Shown piece by piece: positions 28,793 to 42,237 of a DNA stretch of 64,000 nucleotides. The DNA comes from Salarias fasciatus (taxonomy: Eukaryota > Chordata > Actinopteri > Blenniiformes > Blenniidae): positions 31,076,063 through 31,140,062 of the forward strand of contig NC_043745.1 of the NCBI RefSeq assembly GCF_902148845.1, written 5' to 3'. Position numbers and translations under genes: made by a program. Within the stretch, counting starts at the first letter, position 1. Every line of letters begins with the position of its first letter. The notes beneath the pieces are model-generated. The model was not told where the DNA came from. It searched no databases and saw only the letters and a program-made list of their open reading frames with translations.

Positions 28793-31700
28793 GGAAATAA
28801 GAGATTAGAGACAAAAGGGGTAAATTACCACAAACTCTGAATATGTGCTGGCAACAGAGGCCATGCTGAAGTTACGCTGTGGACTAGCGGGGGTCAGCAA
28901 CGCACCACTCAGAGGCGAACCCTTCACCTGGGCTGCGTTCTCCTTGTTGCAGTCCCGCCATCGTGGGTGGGGCGGTTTGCTGCCACCCGGCGTGCGCACT
29001 GCTGGAACCTGGGTGGATGTAGAGAAGAAGGGAATGACGTCAGACTGCAGCACACGGTGACCTTGAGCCGGATAAAGCAGCTGGGAAGATGGACGAATAC
29101 AGCCAGGTAGGCGTATGTTCAACGTCTGCATTCGCAGACCTGGAATCTATATAACGAAGCTTAATCAATTTTAATGTGGATGGTGAAGTTTGCAGTCATT
29201 ACACACCGACCTTATTTGCTGAGAGCGGAGCGCGGGGCATGGGCGAACGACACAAAGTCCCACCGTACACGGAGCGCATTGTGCTGTTTGAGTTGCCACT
29301 GGAAATGCTGGAAGTCGCATTAAACTAAGAGAAAAGGAGGAAGATTAGCGCCATGCAGACGGCTTCAGAGCGAGAATTCACAACAGCATAGCACAAATGG
29401 GAGTTGAGCACCTTTCGTGACTTGTTTGGCGTGTTGGTGCCCAGGAACCTGCGCTTGGTCGGCGTTCGTACAGTCGTTCCATACAGCATGTCCTCCTCAG
29501 TCTGCTTGCTCTTCTTAAGGTGCTGTTTGGGGTGTGTGAAGAGAGAGTGTGAGCACGCGTCTCTGCAAACATGGAAAAAGTTAGAATACCAGTTGACATG
29601 TTCACCCTTTCTTGTTTCTCCCTCTCTTTCTCCTGCCGGTGCAGCTCCCACTGCTCCTCCACATACTGCAGGAACTTCATGTTGTTCACCAGGAATTCTC
29701 GACCCTGCTCGTTTTCCCACGCGTCGATTTCGGCTTTTAATTTGCTCTCAAGCTTAATTCAAAAAAGGAAAAAGAAGACTTTCATATTAGAGGTTTAATT
29801 AACTGAATACATTTTGAATTCGATTGAATTTCCTGTTACTGACCGAGAAAAGTCAGTGTTGTCAGTAACTTTATCAGGTAACTTCAGTGAAGTGTTACAG
29901 AGAAGTACATCAAAAAATGTCAATATTTCGTGAAATGTTTCTATTGTGATATGTCAATATTGTTTGCCATATTTTCAAGCAAACTCCTTATGTTATAATA
30001 AAGCACATTCAAACACATTATGACAAAGACCAATTTTTTGTTTTTAAATGTGATTATGGTAAAATGTGGGTGCAAGCAAAAAGACGCTTCTGTAAATAAA
30101 TGTTAAGCTATGATGAATTTCCAGCCTCTCATGTGTCAGAAAGATCCGGTTCAAAGCATCGGGTCGCCTTCGCGTTCTCACCTTCGGAAGACTCCTTTGC
30201 AGCTCAGATCTCTGTTTCTCCTCCTTGAGAAGATTCCCCCCTCTGTTAGTGAACCTCGCTGGATCTGTTGCTTTTTTCTATGAAGGAGAATAATGATAAA
30301 GAATAAAAAAATAAGAAAAACTGCAGCCTTTTCATTTAAACAACCATGGGATATTTTGGGATATTATACTTTGTTACATGAGTTAAGAAAAAAATGATGG
30401 ATCGATGGGGACTTTGAGGAAATTACAAGTTTTATTATCGTGGATTTCTTGCTACAATTACTCACCTCCAGCTCCTGAAAGAGTCTCCAGCTCTCTTCCC
30501 ATCTGTGAACACCTTCAAAAAGTACTTTGTGATCTTCAAAATGCTGATTCAAGCGCAGGATCTCAGCGTCATGCAGACTTAACAGTTCTTCTGTGAAGTC
30601 CTCTGAAACAGTCAAAGTCTCAGTCAGATGATTCTGTGTCGGACAGACGAGACGGCTTTAGTGTGAAAATCAACAAACCAACCACTAAAATACGGTGCAA
30701 ACGCGTGCCGCTGGTCAATGCTGAAGAAGCACTTTTCCCACATCACAGTAATTTCGGAGCGGATGGCGTCTGTAACGTTGCAAATGTTTTGTAGTTTGAG
30801 TTCCTCCAGACGGTGAACTTCTGATTGTAACTGAAGAAAGAAAAAAAAAGTGTGACCTGAAGTGCAAAATGGCCACCAGCAGTAATGAAGTCACCGCTGA
30901 CCATGATGAACTGATAAATTAGCGGCACACAGACGGGACGCTGTATTCTTCTCACCGCTTGCAAGTTCCTCTTCTTGGATGAGACCATGTGTTCGTCGAA
31001 GGCCTGTCGCTCCTCCTCCGGGACCTGCAGGCGATCCCACAGCTGCTGGATCTTCTCTCTGTGAGTCTCACACGCCGCCTCATTCTCAGCTTTGCGCTCC
31101 TCCAGCTGCAGGACACTTCGGTTAGTGAATCAGCAGCTTGGCTGCTGATTAAACCTCCAACTTTAATGAACTCAATGTGAATGGGTTTGCCTTGCCTGAC
31201 AGAGCAGCAGTTTGAGTGCCGTGATGTTGTCCCTGGAAAGGCAAAAGTTGTCCTCATCCTCGCAGACGACATCCTTCTCAAACGTAGTGTCAGGGGTGTG
31301 GTCCAGCTCCTCCATGTGCAGGATGATCTGCTGCTTGAGATCCTTGAACTCAGCGTGTCGCCTCTCCTGTGAACAACAAGGCATCGTTGCAGGTAGATGA
31401 TGGGACTCGTATCCAACAGTGACGCAGAGACAGAAAATCTTGCAAAGGTTTTATCTAAGAACCACTAAAACAAGCAGAGCAAACGATAAGTAGTCAGTAA
31501 GATAATAATGCATGATGAATTCTTTGAAAGTTCACATATCTCCATGGTTTTCCAATGTTCCAATTTTTCAGCATCAAATGATGCTCATGATGATGAATGA
31601 TGAAGATCATGTATCCTTCTTCCACTTCACAATCACGTTCATACATCACATAAAATCCCAATAAAATACATTTACATTTGTGGTTGTAATGTGACAAAAT

Positions 31701-33804
31701 GTGTTAAAACTTAGTGGCTATAAATACTTTTGCAAGCCAATGTAGAATAATGAAGTTAAGAGAAATGGTATGCTAACCTTCTCTGCGTTCTGGTTGGAGA
31801 TGTGCTGTTGGAAGTCTTTCAGCTGTTCCAGTGACGGGACGCTGTCAGGAACGATGCCATATGGCAGAGAGCACAGGATGTCGCACAGCTCGCGGTCCTG
31901 CTCCAGCAGATCCTTCAGCTGCTGCATCCGATGGGCCCTCTCCGTCGTCAGAAAGTCTACCTGTGTGCGGATGTTCTTCTCCTTCTGTAACATACTAATC
32001 CCTGCCTCCTCCTAAAAACACACAAGATAATTAAAAAACAAACATACCAAATATTTGATTTTCCTTCTTTTCTCTTGCTAAATTCTGAGACAGAATCATT
32101 AAATGAGGATGTAAAATGATGCCGTCACCTCAAACACGGGGACCTGAAGTTCCACGCATAGTTTTTCCATTTTTTCACAGCAGGACTGAATACTGCTGAT
32201 GAGCTTCTTTTTTAATGTCTCCTCTTCTTGGATCATCATTTCTAATAAGTTCTGTTGGTGTGACAAAGATCAGTAAATTAAACCGATTATGAATGGCGTG
32301 TAATATCGAAATTTTGGTGACTATCAAGTAAAGTAATCCAGAAATGTATTTGCATTCCATGATAGACTGGTCTGTACTTTGAAGAAGCTGCACTGAGAAC
32401 CACGATGTAGCTCTAGAAGAATCTGTGTTGGTTTATTAGTAACGCAGAGCAGCTGTGCACGAAAACATATTCAAAAAGCTACTGAGAAATACAAAGATAT
32501 TTAAAGTGCCATAGTGGGATACTTTAAATATATCGATTACAAAAAAAAAAGTTGTGCAGTCAGTATTTACAGAATATCGTAATAATCAGTGAAGATCAGC
32601 TGAAATGTGGAGTGTAAAGCAAACAATCAAACAAAAACCACTCAAAAGCCAAAATACCACAACAAGCTACACCAGTTATGCTAAGTAGTGACCAGATTGA
32701 CCACTGTGGTCAGAGCAAGTCTTGCTTTAACATGAGGGCTTTACTTTCCAGTGGCCTAGTTCCACTGACAACTACGATTGTTTTCCAAACACCCCCCACA
32801 CATCTTAAACATAAAGAATGTCGATCACACCAAAATAACTAAAAATATTAAACCAAACAGACAAAGAAAAGTAAAAACTGTCAAAACAAGCTCCAAGTTA
32901 ATGCAGATCTACATAAATAACCAAATGTGATCTACAAATCTAATATGAAAAGCTGAAGAGACAAGGATTTTGAACTATGTAAGACCTGAATCAATCTGAT
33001 ATTCTACTGACAATAAAACTGACCAATATTTCAGCAAGCACTAATGCAAAACAAACAACAACAACCAAAAACAACCTTGCAAACCTGTAGCTGTACCTCA
33101 ACATGGAATAGCAGAATATTCTAGAAGTGTCATCACAAATGACTATGTTGTAAGTGACCCTATATAAATAAAGCTGCACTGAATTAAATTGAAGCCTGGG
33201 TATCATAATTCCCTGACAAAAAGCACTCAGATGATATGATAGAAGAGAAAATAAACTAATGTGTAGTCCTGAGAACCTTCAGTTAATTAACTCTGATGTT
33301 AGACTGAAGGCTTTACATCCTTGCTTGGTCCACCTGCCTCTTAGTTAGAACAAAAGGAGCATTGTTGTAGGAATCCACTCACACTGAATTTATGACAGTG
33401 TTACACCGTTCCAAGTTTACACAGATACATATTTTATTCATGTATAGTGGGACAACTCTGACCTTAATGTGGCTTTTGACAACATTGGTTCTCTGGAGTC
33501 GCTGGTCCTCTGGTATGCCGATCTCCTCCCAAATGTCCTTCAGGTGGCACAAGGCTTTATTCAAGCAGGACACGGCCTCTGCTGCGAGCACCTCACTGCG
33601 GGCAAGATTACGCTTTATGTTCAAAGTCATTACGGCAATAACTGATCGATTACCAAACTGAGCCCTAACCCCTAACCCTGAACCAACCTTCCTGAGCTAA
33701 CCGTTTCTGTGCTAACACTTAGCAGCCTCTGATCTGATGGCATTTCAAACATGAGGAAAGCTGCCCTCCCCATGAAAAAGCGTTTGACATTACCTTCTCC
33801 TCAT
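26608..33804 (-). CDS. prc1: Protein regulator of cytokinesis 1 (PRC1/Ase1/MAP65 family)
   Basis: Fourteen coding exons in transcript order: 33804-33794, 33595-33463, 32251-32129, 32011-31778, 31366-31196, 31105-30956, 30830-30683, 30602-30466, 30277-30182, 29752-29606, 29522-29412, 29324-29211, 29008-28829 and 26679-26608; total 608 aa (human 620). The first coding exon has only 11 bases and supplies MRR plus part of a Ser codon, exactly as in the human MRRSEVL start. Coiled-coil dimerisation and rod regions fill residues 1 to about 340, followed by the spectrin-like microtubule-binding region. The basic C-terminal tail keeps the CDK-site motifs RTPTKRR and TNTPNKSRK. PRC1 crosslinks antiparallel microtubules at the spindle midzone and recruits KIF4. 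Intron 5 uses a GC donor (CAG|GCAAGG at 31196/31195). Intron 13 (about 2.1 kb) carries a LINE fragment. Confidence 0.95.
27079..27366 (+). mobile_element. LINE reverse-transcriptase fragment in prc1 intron 13
   Basis: The plus strand translates, with frame breaks, to a piece of non-LTR reverse transcriptase: an EITNAIDHKLHT-like segment, then WLRGYLKDSRQFVKLGN and LDIACGVPQESVLGPKLFIL, which matches the conserved CGVPQGSVLGPxLFxLY motif of L2/Rex-like LINEs. It is a 5'- and 3'-truncated dead copy, antisense to prc1. Confidence 0.7.
27589..27609 (+). repeat. Poly-G tract
   Basis: About 20 consecutive G residues within prc1 intron 13. The exact length may be an assembly approximation. Confidence 0.8.
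28759..28791 (+). repeat. Poly-A tract (33 A)
   Basis: A long A run 38 bases past the 5' end of prc1 intron 13 as transcribed; on the transcript strand it is poly-U/T just inside the donor. Confidence 0.85.
33126..33195. mobile_element. LINE/SINE 3' tail remnant
   Basis: The phrase ACCCTATATAAATAAAGCTG followed by an imperfect AATT-type tail resembles the 3' ends of fish L2-like LINEs and their SINEs. It lies in prc1 intron 2. Only the tail is recognisable. Confidence 0.35.
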
Positions 33805-34626
33805 CGTTAAAATCCAGGTTCGGTTGTGATCGCCAGCGAACAGTTCGATAAAACTAAATCTTATGGGGGGAAAAACGAGGCAGACCCTTCTCCTCCCTGT
33901 CAGTCTTGGGCCGTTTGCAAACAGTTCAAAATACGCGTACCGCAGCGTTCTGCTTCCTGATTGGCTCCTTCTGCAGCCGCGCGTGTTTAATAGTACCGGA
34001 GTGACCCGTATGTTGCTTGTTCAATGGAGCGTCTCGAGACACCGCCCACTGCTACAAGGCTGGTGGATAAACCGAGCATACCAGCTCAGTGGAAGATTTA
34101 GTGACGTAAACCTTCAACAATGTCGCTGTTGATTATTTATTGAGTCGTTTCCAAACCGGGTCCGGCACATTATGTGCTATTAATAGCAATAAAACATTAG
34201 AACCTTATGTCATATTCTTAGTTTTTATTATTTTAGACATGTCCGGAAAAACAAAACGTAGAAAGGAAAAAGATTTTTGAAAAGTGTTTGCTTGAAACGT
34301 GCATCTGTGCATGAACACACAAATATGGAGAAAGACAGACAGACAGACAGATAGACAGACAGATAGATAGATAGATAGAAAACAAAATATTGGACAGTGT
34401 ACCTGTTAAGTGGAACGTAAAAAAAAAAAATTCTGTCATGGCTTTACAGATTTCAGTCTTTCCATGCTCCTCTCTTTGCACTGATAGTGTTAGTTTTGTT
34501 GGTCTGTCTAATGTGCTGAGCCTGCACTTCAGCAGGTAAAGCTATCTCAAGATTAAAAGTAGTACAAGTGAGGTAGTTCTGTCTGAAAATGACCAAAAAA
34601 AAGGGAGAAACTTGTAGAAAAAGACA
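33805..34626. other. prc1 5' flank and vps33b 3' flank
   Basis: The region to about 34090 is GC-richer and is the likely prc1 promoter. A tetranucleotide repeat follows at 34324-34378. No coding exon. Confidence 0.5.
34324..34378 (+). repeat. (GACA)n/(GATA)n microsatellite
   Basis: Interrupted ACAG units pass into ATAG units, ending in a run of GATA. It lies between prc1 and vps33b. Confidence 0.9.
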
Positions 34627-34632
34627 TTTATT
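34627..34632 (-). terminator. Polyadenylation signal of vps33b
   Basis: AATAAA on the minus strand about 125 bases past the vps33b stop codon, so the 3' UTR is short. Confidence 0.7.
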
Positions 34633-34756
34633 CACTTTATACATGTTTACAGTTCTTTTGCTCTCATAAACAGGCCAGAAGCAAATATTTCTCCATCGTT
34701 GGAGTGAATGCAGCAGGAATGTATCAGGTTTCCTTCAGACGGTGTGCTGACGGGGT

Positions 34757-37700
34757 TCATAAAGTGTTACCCAGCAAAGATTCCATAAGTCTGGAGCTGT
34801 TTGTAATGGCAGTTGTTACCACAATGAACTTACAACCTGCAACAAGAAAACAGATAAAATAATTCAATATTTTTGCTCTTAATTTAAGCACAATTATTTT
34901 CAGTGGCGATGATTGTACATATCTTATAGAAAGATGAGCAAAATTATTTATTTGGCCTGTAATTCTGAAAAGTCATTGCATTGTTTCCATGCAGTGAGAG
35001 TAAATCTTGAGTGAAACGTCTGTAAAAACATCATTTTCTTATGAAGGTTATATGTTTAGTAATTTTGAAGAGCAGCAACAAAAACAGTTTATTAGTTATT
35101 GGAATAGTTGTTTAGACATCAAGATAAGACTTTAAAGGTCTAAAAGTGTGAAAGTGTAAAATGTCTTCTTTTGTCTGGACCAACAGTACAAATCCAAAAA
35201 GTATGTAGTTTATATTCATGGAAGACTAAAGCAATCAGTTCATATTCTCATGTTGGAGGTCAGAATGAGTAAGTCCTTTGGAAATTCCCCAACCCTATCG
35301 TGAAATATCTGATGTGACTTATGTAGGAATAATTGAAAGGTTGTTACTGCTATTGAGGAACTGAAAAATCACTTTAAATGATTTCCATTTAAGATAACTG
35401 CAGCAAAACAGCAGAACACAGATCATCTAACATCGGACCTCAGTAATATTCAGTCAACAAAACTGAAACTAAATCTAATGGACTTTTACCTTTCTCTTTG
35501 CCGAGGAAACGAAGCGCTGAAATCTCAGAGAAGGTGCATCCTCCAAGGAACATAACCAAAATGATGCGCTGAGCGTCGTTCTTTGTCTTCGAATCAGCAC
35601 CACTGTTGCCTGAAAACAAATGGGAAAAAACTGAGTGGAGAGTCATTCAAAAACAACACACAAGGGGAACACTGAGAGCAGCACTTCCTGATTAAATCAA
35701 AGCTGTTGATCGAACCTGTAACAGCAAATTCGTGTCCATTTAGCAGCCGAGCGACTTCTTCAAGCCCGGTCCAGCCATTTCGCTCCAACACCTAAGTAAA
35801 ACATAGAAAATATGATAGGAGTTTTTTTTGTAAGCAGAATGTGTCTTTGAATCTGAGTTTGATAAAGTGAAATAAATAAACGCCAACAGTGGATGGACGA
35901 CCTGCTCAATCAGCTTGCAGCTCAGCGGGATGTAGGCGCCACTGAAGATGTAGGCCATGTCTCGTGGGACACGCAGGTCATACTCTTCATCTGACTTGGG
36001 CACCTGTAGACACGCAGAAGTGCAGTCAACCGTTTGTCTCAACGATGAGATTTGTCTGTGATTAAACCCAAATGTAACCACGGAGAGATATTTCCAAAAT
36101 GAAAAAGGGTCTTTTGAAGGGTTTTTATTTTTGGCGATGACCATTTACCAGGTTTAGCTTTCGGCTCAAGGCTCTGAAGTTGCTTTTCTTTGCCAGTGAA
36201 GAAAAGGCATCAGTCAGCTTCCCTGGAAACAAAGAAATCCTCAATGGATCCAGGGAAACCAAAAAAGAAAACTTAAAAACACACAAATATGATTTTGCTT
36301 TTCTCCCTGACTTGATTGTTATTTTACCTGCTGTTTTGTCGTTGACCAGTTTGCCGACTTTGCTCTCCATAGCTGTGAGCGTCTCGCCCGGCTGCTGCTC
36401 CACCAGCAGCCCCAGCTGTTTCAGGTTGTGAAACGTGAGCAGGTGTTCCACCCCATAGCTCTGGTCAGCCATAGAAATGTTACAAGCATTAGCTGGAAGG
36501 CTGTCCATTTCGATAGAAACATGTTAAAATGTGTCAGGCTCTTAACAAGGACCAAATTCTAGTCAAAATGGTGTATTTTTTGCATTTTTCCCCCAAACTG
36601 AAAAGAGTTTCCTAAAATTTTCTAAAAATAAAAATGTAACTTCCTAAGAGCACATCGATGTGTTGCCATTTACCGTATATTCTGTACATCTAGTGATAAA
36701 ATTAAAATAATGCCCCTTAAAAATAACTGGCAATGGTATCACTGTGAATTCTTGGGAATACTCATTGTGAAACACACACAGCTGTTGTACAATTGAATAC
36801 AAAGCGATTTTCTCTGCTCACCTGAAGATACTGAGCTTTTAATGACCGGTAGTCTTTTGGCAGTAGTCCTGTGAGAAAATCAAGTCACACAGTTGTTCAA
36901 AAAGCACAACAATAATTGAATCAAAACAAATTGCATTCAAAACAGCAGATTAGGACCGCACCGTTTTCTGTGATGGACAGAAGACAAAGCAGTCTCAGGC
37001 CTTCTATCATGGAGACCTAAAAAGAAAGAAAGAAAAAAAAACAGATACTTAAATTGAGGATGCTTTTATTTGTGGACTTCTGCAAAGTGGAGCCGTTGAG
37101 CTGAACCCACCTGTCTGTTGATGTGCTCCTCTATGTAAGAAATACATTCACGGATGTCAAATCCTTCAAGTAAAGCTGGAAAACACAAAAAAGCAAGATC
37201 TGCACTATAAATAATGTCTTCAGATCTAAATGTAGCACATCAGTTTTACTGGCAGCATCTAAGATCATATCAGATTTTGGTAGGAATATAAGGTTAAAAA
37301 AAAAGAGGGCTTTATTTATTTGTGCAAAAATGGCTCTAAGTCGATTATCAATATGTATCAAATGGGCGTGTACAGACATTAAGTGGAGCTTTTTCATACA
37401 CCCCAACAAACAATTTATAAAATTTCCCAGTCAGTTTCACATTTTTTAGTACATTTGGAAAACATAACTGACTTTTGTAAGCTATATGACTGTGTTTTAC
37501 TACAACTTTCTACCTCCTTTAATATACTTACAATGTGGCACATGCATGAACTGCACTTAAAATGCAGTTATCTTTAACCATAACAATAAAGGCTGTTCCG
37601 ATTCTGACCTATAATGTGAAAGTTGGACAGATTGCAGATTTCTTACAGTGTTCTGTCTTCAACAGCTCCTGAAAGTCTTGCTTCGTTTTCTTCTTCATTA

Positions 37701-40700
37701 TAGATTCACTGGCACCGATGTCTGGAGGTGAAAACATCCCGTTGAGCCATCTAACTCTGGAGATCTGACTTACAGTTTAGGTGAGTAAAACTCACGGAGG
37801 CTGAGGAGCCGGTGTTCCTGCTTTAACCCTTTCAGCTCGTCCGACACAAACGCCTTCATCTGCTTTATGTCCATCCCCCGGCGCTTCTGCAGAAACAAGG
37901 GAATGGAGAGACTAAAAAAGTTTTCAAGTTTCAAGATGGATCATCTCTATCTGAACATAGTGGGACAACTTACTGTGCAAAAAACATCTCATTCGCAAAA
38001 TTTTACTGGTGTCACATAACAGAACATATGCAGCCACACATGTGTATGTCTGTTTACACACAACTTGTATGCAATTATACTTAATTTATTTACAGTATTT
38101 CTAAAAATATGTGAATAAACATAAAGCAAGAGCACAAATATACCCCAATACACACATCTATCAAAGCCAGTATTTAAAGAATAGAATTGTAGAACTATAT
38201 CTGCAAGTACAAGACTGAAGCATAAAATGTTTTTCAGTTGTGAGGGTGGAAACAAGAGAGAGAGAGACAGAGATAAAAGAGACTTGGTTTACAGCAACAC
38301 TAATGACTATTAAACTGTGGTTCTGGACGGTATCAAACATAAACTCACATCATACGCAGTCTGAAGATTCCTGGCTTTCTGACTGAGAAAGCCGAAGACG
38401 TTGGAGAAATGCTCGTTCCTGATTTCATTGAAGACCTACGAAACACAGCGACAGTTCATCAAGATGTCTGTTTTCCCTAAAACCGAGATCTCTGCTGGCT
38501 GGGCTCTGAAGGCGGTGCCACCTTGTCCTGTGAGTTCAGCATGACTTTCACACTTTTGTCTGACGAGGTGACGTCGGGGCTGAACTCCACACATCCTGCA
38601 GGAGAAACGCTGTGATAATTCATAGCCTCAAAAGTGTCATTTTTTTTTTTTTTTTTTTTTTTTTGCTTGAAAACTCTCCTTGATTTAATCTATTTGATTG
38701 ATTTTCGATCTACTTTTTGATTGTTTTCAGATTGATAAATTAAATTTGGGACATCCTTTACATAACTTCTTAATCTGAAACACTTTGAGGTCGAGGCAGC
38801 AGGGAACAGAGAAAGTCTCAGACGGCAGACTTCAGGTGACACTCACCACATTTGATTCGAAATATATCATCCACGAGTCCTTCGTAGACAACTTGCGAGC
38901 ACAGAGGAGTGACAAAGTCAACATCTGCAAAGACAGCAACAACATCAGTACAAGAAACAAGAACAGCACGGTGTATAATCCACTGAAGAGCTTCTCACCT
39001 CTGTCGATAAGAAAAACATTTCCTATCTCAGCTTGTCGAGGTTTTTGTTCACTGTCTTCCAACAGTTCCCTCCAGGACTCGTACGCCATCTGTTCTCAGT
39101 CAGAATGAGTTTGTGTCAACATCACTGACAGGGACAGAAGCTCTTTAAGCGTAACATTCCTTTTGTCCATCAAAATCAGCCTAAAACAAACTTCATAAGA
39201 CCAGTCTGCTGCTATCTGTATGACTGTAGGTTATCTCATCTGTTTAACTGCTGCTTTTTCTCACCATCATTAGTGCAAAAAGCTGTTTTTTTTTTCAAGA
39301 GACTCAAACCCAGATTACAGAATATCCTCTCACAACAAACTGCTGAAACACTAGGTGAACTGAATGAGTGAAGCTGTCAGTGGACTGACCGACACAAAGC
39401 TGCCAGCTCAGCTAATGTGTCACAGCAGCACTATGACGACACAGGTTTCACTGGCCATTCACAACTAAGAACAACACTTGCCTTAGAACAGCGTCCGATG
39501 CCATAGACTTTTGTAAATGGGCCGTAAAGGGTGTGAAGGAGGTGCAGAGCGCTCCCAGCTGTGCTCACCCAGCGCTGGTCTCCTGCCTGGATAATCATAA
39601 CATCCATCCATTAGTGTATCAGTTTGTTATTCTGCAACCAAATGATGCATCTCTGGTTCATCATCACCATGGAAAAATGATAAAAGATGTTTCAAAAATT
39701 ACTGAAATATCCATTAGGAGAGGTGGGAAAAGTGCTCACATTCTATACTTAAGTAAAGGTCCAGATACTTGGATAAAAGACGGGAAAGTTGAGATTGCAC
39801 TTCTTCGCTTCAGTGAAAATGAAAAAAAGTACAAGTGATGAAATCTGCTCAGTACAAAAGTGGTGTACAGACATGGTTGCACATGGTTCCAAGACTTCAC
39901 GCACACATGGTTGGGACTGAGCATTCCTCATTTCAACACCTTCAGCAGCGTCAGTAAAAACTGTAACCAGGAGCTGCTTTGATTTAATGTTACTTTCACT
40001 GAATCGGCCTCATAATGGCCGCCAGGCAGTTTGAAAAATTAAAGAAAGAGCGAATACAGATGTAGGGAGTAAAAGTACAAAATAATGTTCAGCCATCTCA
40101 TGAATCTATTTATGAAACTAACTGAGTACCAATCTTCTGTTACCTGCTACCTAACTGATTAGTCAGTTACTTTAACTTTTAGAGTATCTTCAAGCTCATA
40201 TTTACCAGAAAGTTGTCTCGAAAGAATTCTGGCAGCTCCATACTGACGATATCCTCGTCAAGTGGAAGGAGGTAGAAAGCCCATTCGTCTGTGGTCACAT
40301 CTGTGAGAAATCAAATCCGTCTTTTCACGTTCACTTTTACCTTCACTGATCAATGGTGCTTAAAAAAAAGTCTGAAAGTAGAGAAAGTCACCTCCAAAGA
40401 TCCCCTGCTCCTCCAACACAGCCTCACATGCGTAGAACTGAAAAACATTGAAAGAGAAAGTCAGTGGGTAAATACTGAGAATGGAAAAGAGTGTAAATAC
40501 AAACAGCAGAGCAGGAAATACCTTCTGAGGGGTAAAAATGATCTTGTATCTTCTAAGTTTCCCTACAGCCTTGTCTGCATTCACAACATCTGGAACAAGC
40601 ATGAAAGACTCATAATAACTTTGAGTGTTATGAACAACACTGAAAGAAACAAGACAGGCATGTCGGACTCAAGGAATTACAAAATATCGACAAAAGCACA

Positions 40701-42237
40701 TGAACATAACTGGTAATGCAGCCAAATTTCAACGGTCACAGAGAAATAATCATGAAAATGTAGTGAGGTTTAAAGGATTTCTGTCTACATGAGGTGCAGA
40801 AAAGTCTGTTTGGGATTTTATGTTTAGCAGGTGAATTTATTGTGAAGGTTTCTTTAGTGGAACCTATCAGCTGGTCCGGAGGGCATCGGGCAGATCAACC
40901 TGTTACACCAGTTCTTCAAACATTCCACTGTGTCAGAGGGAAATTTTAAACAATACTCAGATTCACTTTTATTCAAACAACCAAAACTATCAGGTTATCT
41001 GGAGCATTTTACTGCAACACAGGGTCAAAACAAAGCTAACAGTACATGGCACATGGATGTGAAAAATTTCATAAACATATAAACAACTGGATGGACGGAT
41101 GATTACTCTAAAGATGAACTAAGTTAAAGATGCAACAGAGTCCACTTACCACATATCCACTTCACTGTCTGTATTCTTGGCCGTATCAGAAAGCAAAGCC
41201 TATAAAAAGAAAAACGACACATCGTCAAACAAAAACATAAGAAGAGCTCATGTGTAAGATGATGCATTAATATCAGTGTGCAGAACTCACTGATCTGAAG
41301 TGCTGACGATGGCTTTGTGTTCCACTTTGTAAAGTTTGTCAACATCATGTTGCTGCAAAACAGAACATGAAAGGCTTTTCTATATATCTGCATTGCACTT
41401 TTCAGACAGGAAGAGTCGGGATCAGGTCAGACGGTTTACCTTTAGAGTTGACACATTAGCAATACGATCGAGTGGGCTCATCAGGTCTGCCTCGATGAAG
41501 AGGTCTTTCTTCCCGGGTAGCTGTGTAACGAGAGAGGAAGGAGGATGAGTGAAGACCGGAGAACAGCAAAAAAAAAAAAAAAAACTCTGAAATTGGTATC
41601 TGACTAATGTGGGAGCACTGTATCCCAGTGTCAACCTTTAATATGCTTATGGTCACTTTTAGTTTGTTGACATGATGTGGTCCTTGGACAACACACTGCA
41701 TTCATTAAACTGATGGGTGTGAGGGTTTACATAAATGTAAAAGCATCTAGGGAAGCAGAATCCAGCGTTTGCAAGCTTGAATCCCACAGCAGACAGGTCA
41801 CCACTGTGGCTCCTTGAGCAAGACCCTAGGCTCCTTTGCAGCACCTTAATGTGGCTCTCTACTGCATCCAAGAAACAGGATGGGTGTGAAAAAAGGAATT
41901 TCCTCATAAGGATGAAAAAAGTACAAGGAGTTAGTTAACTTGGTGGTACAGAGTATACTTCATTGACCAAATGGGGATAAAACCCAGTGTTTCCTGTAAA
42001 AACAACAGATCAGGTCTATAATCACGCTATAAACACCAAACGCTGACATTTATGTATGAGTCACATGGCAGTCGTGTGAGTGTGGGGTGTGTCACCCAGC
42101 AGGCCCACTCTGATCAGAGGCATCACTGACACTTTCCCCACCTGCTCCAGCAGGTAGATGAGCTGATCTCTCACAAGCCTCTTCAGCAGGGAGAAGTCAG
42201 GGAGCTCCGGGGAGTCTTTCCGGGCGCTGTAAGCCAT
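34757..42237 (-). CDS. vps33b: Vacuolar protein sorting-associated protein 33B (Sec1/Munc18 family)
   Basis: Twenty-three coding exons in transcript order: 42237-42142, 41520-41440, 41352-41291, 41199-41150, 40589-40522, 40437-40392, 40300-40206, 39586-39482, 39089-38999, 38924-38847, 38595-38522, 38435-38349, 37886-37796, 37721-37647, 37175-37111, 37016-36962, 36868-36822, 36460-36328, 36222-36149, 36003-35902, 35791-35716, 35609-35490 and 34836-34757. They join in phase to 616 aa (human 617). Family blocks include [22 protein letters not shown]-like N-terminal sequence, [27 protein letters not shown], and near the C-terminus [20 protein letters not shown]33B pairs with VIPAS39 (VIPAR) in a RAB11-linked complex for late endosomal and apical membrane sorting; human loss causes ARC syndrome. 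Intron 8 has a GC donor (AAG|GCAAGT). It is head-to-head with hddc3. Confidence 0.96.
38640..38664 (+). repeat. Poly-T tract
   Basis: About 25 T in vps33b intron 10, poly-A on the transcript strand. Confidence 0.85.
39718..40185. mobile_element. Possible MITE remnant in vps33b intron 7
   Basis: The left side reads GAGGTGGGAAAAGTGCTCAC then TACTTAAGTAAAGGTCCAGATACTT in pieces, a phrase typical of fish MITEs that begin with GGTGGAAAAGTACTCA. The right side contains AACTGATTAGTCAGTTACTTT. The limits are approximate and the ends are too worn to prove inverted repeats. Confidence 0.4.
41700..41935. mobile_element. Possible SINE-like or DNA repeat in vps33b intron 1
   Basis: The phrase CACCACTGTGGCTCCTTGAG followed by CAAGACCCTAGGCTCC is close to a box found in common fish interspersed repeats. 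I see no clear tRNA-type promoter boxes or ends, so family and limits are uncertain. Confidence 0.3.
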
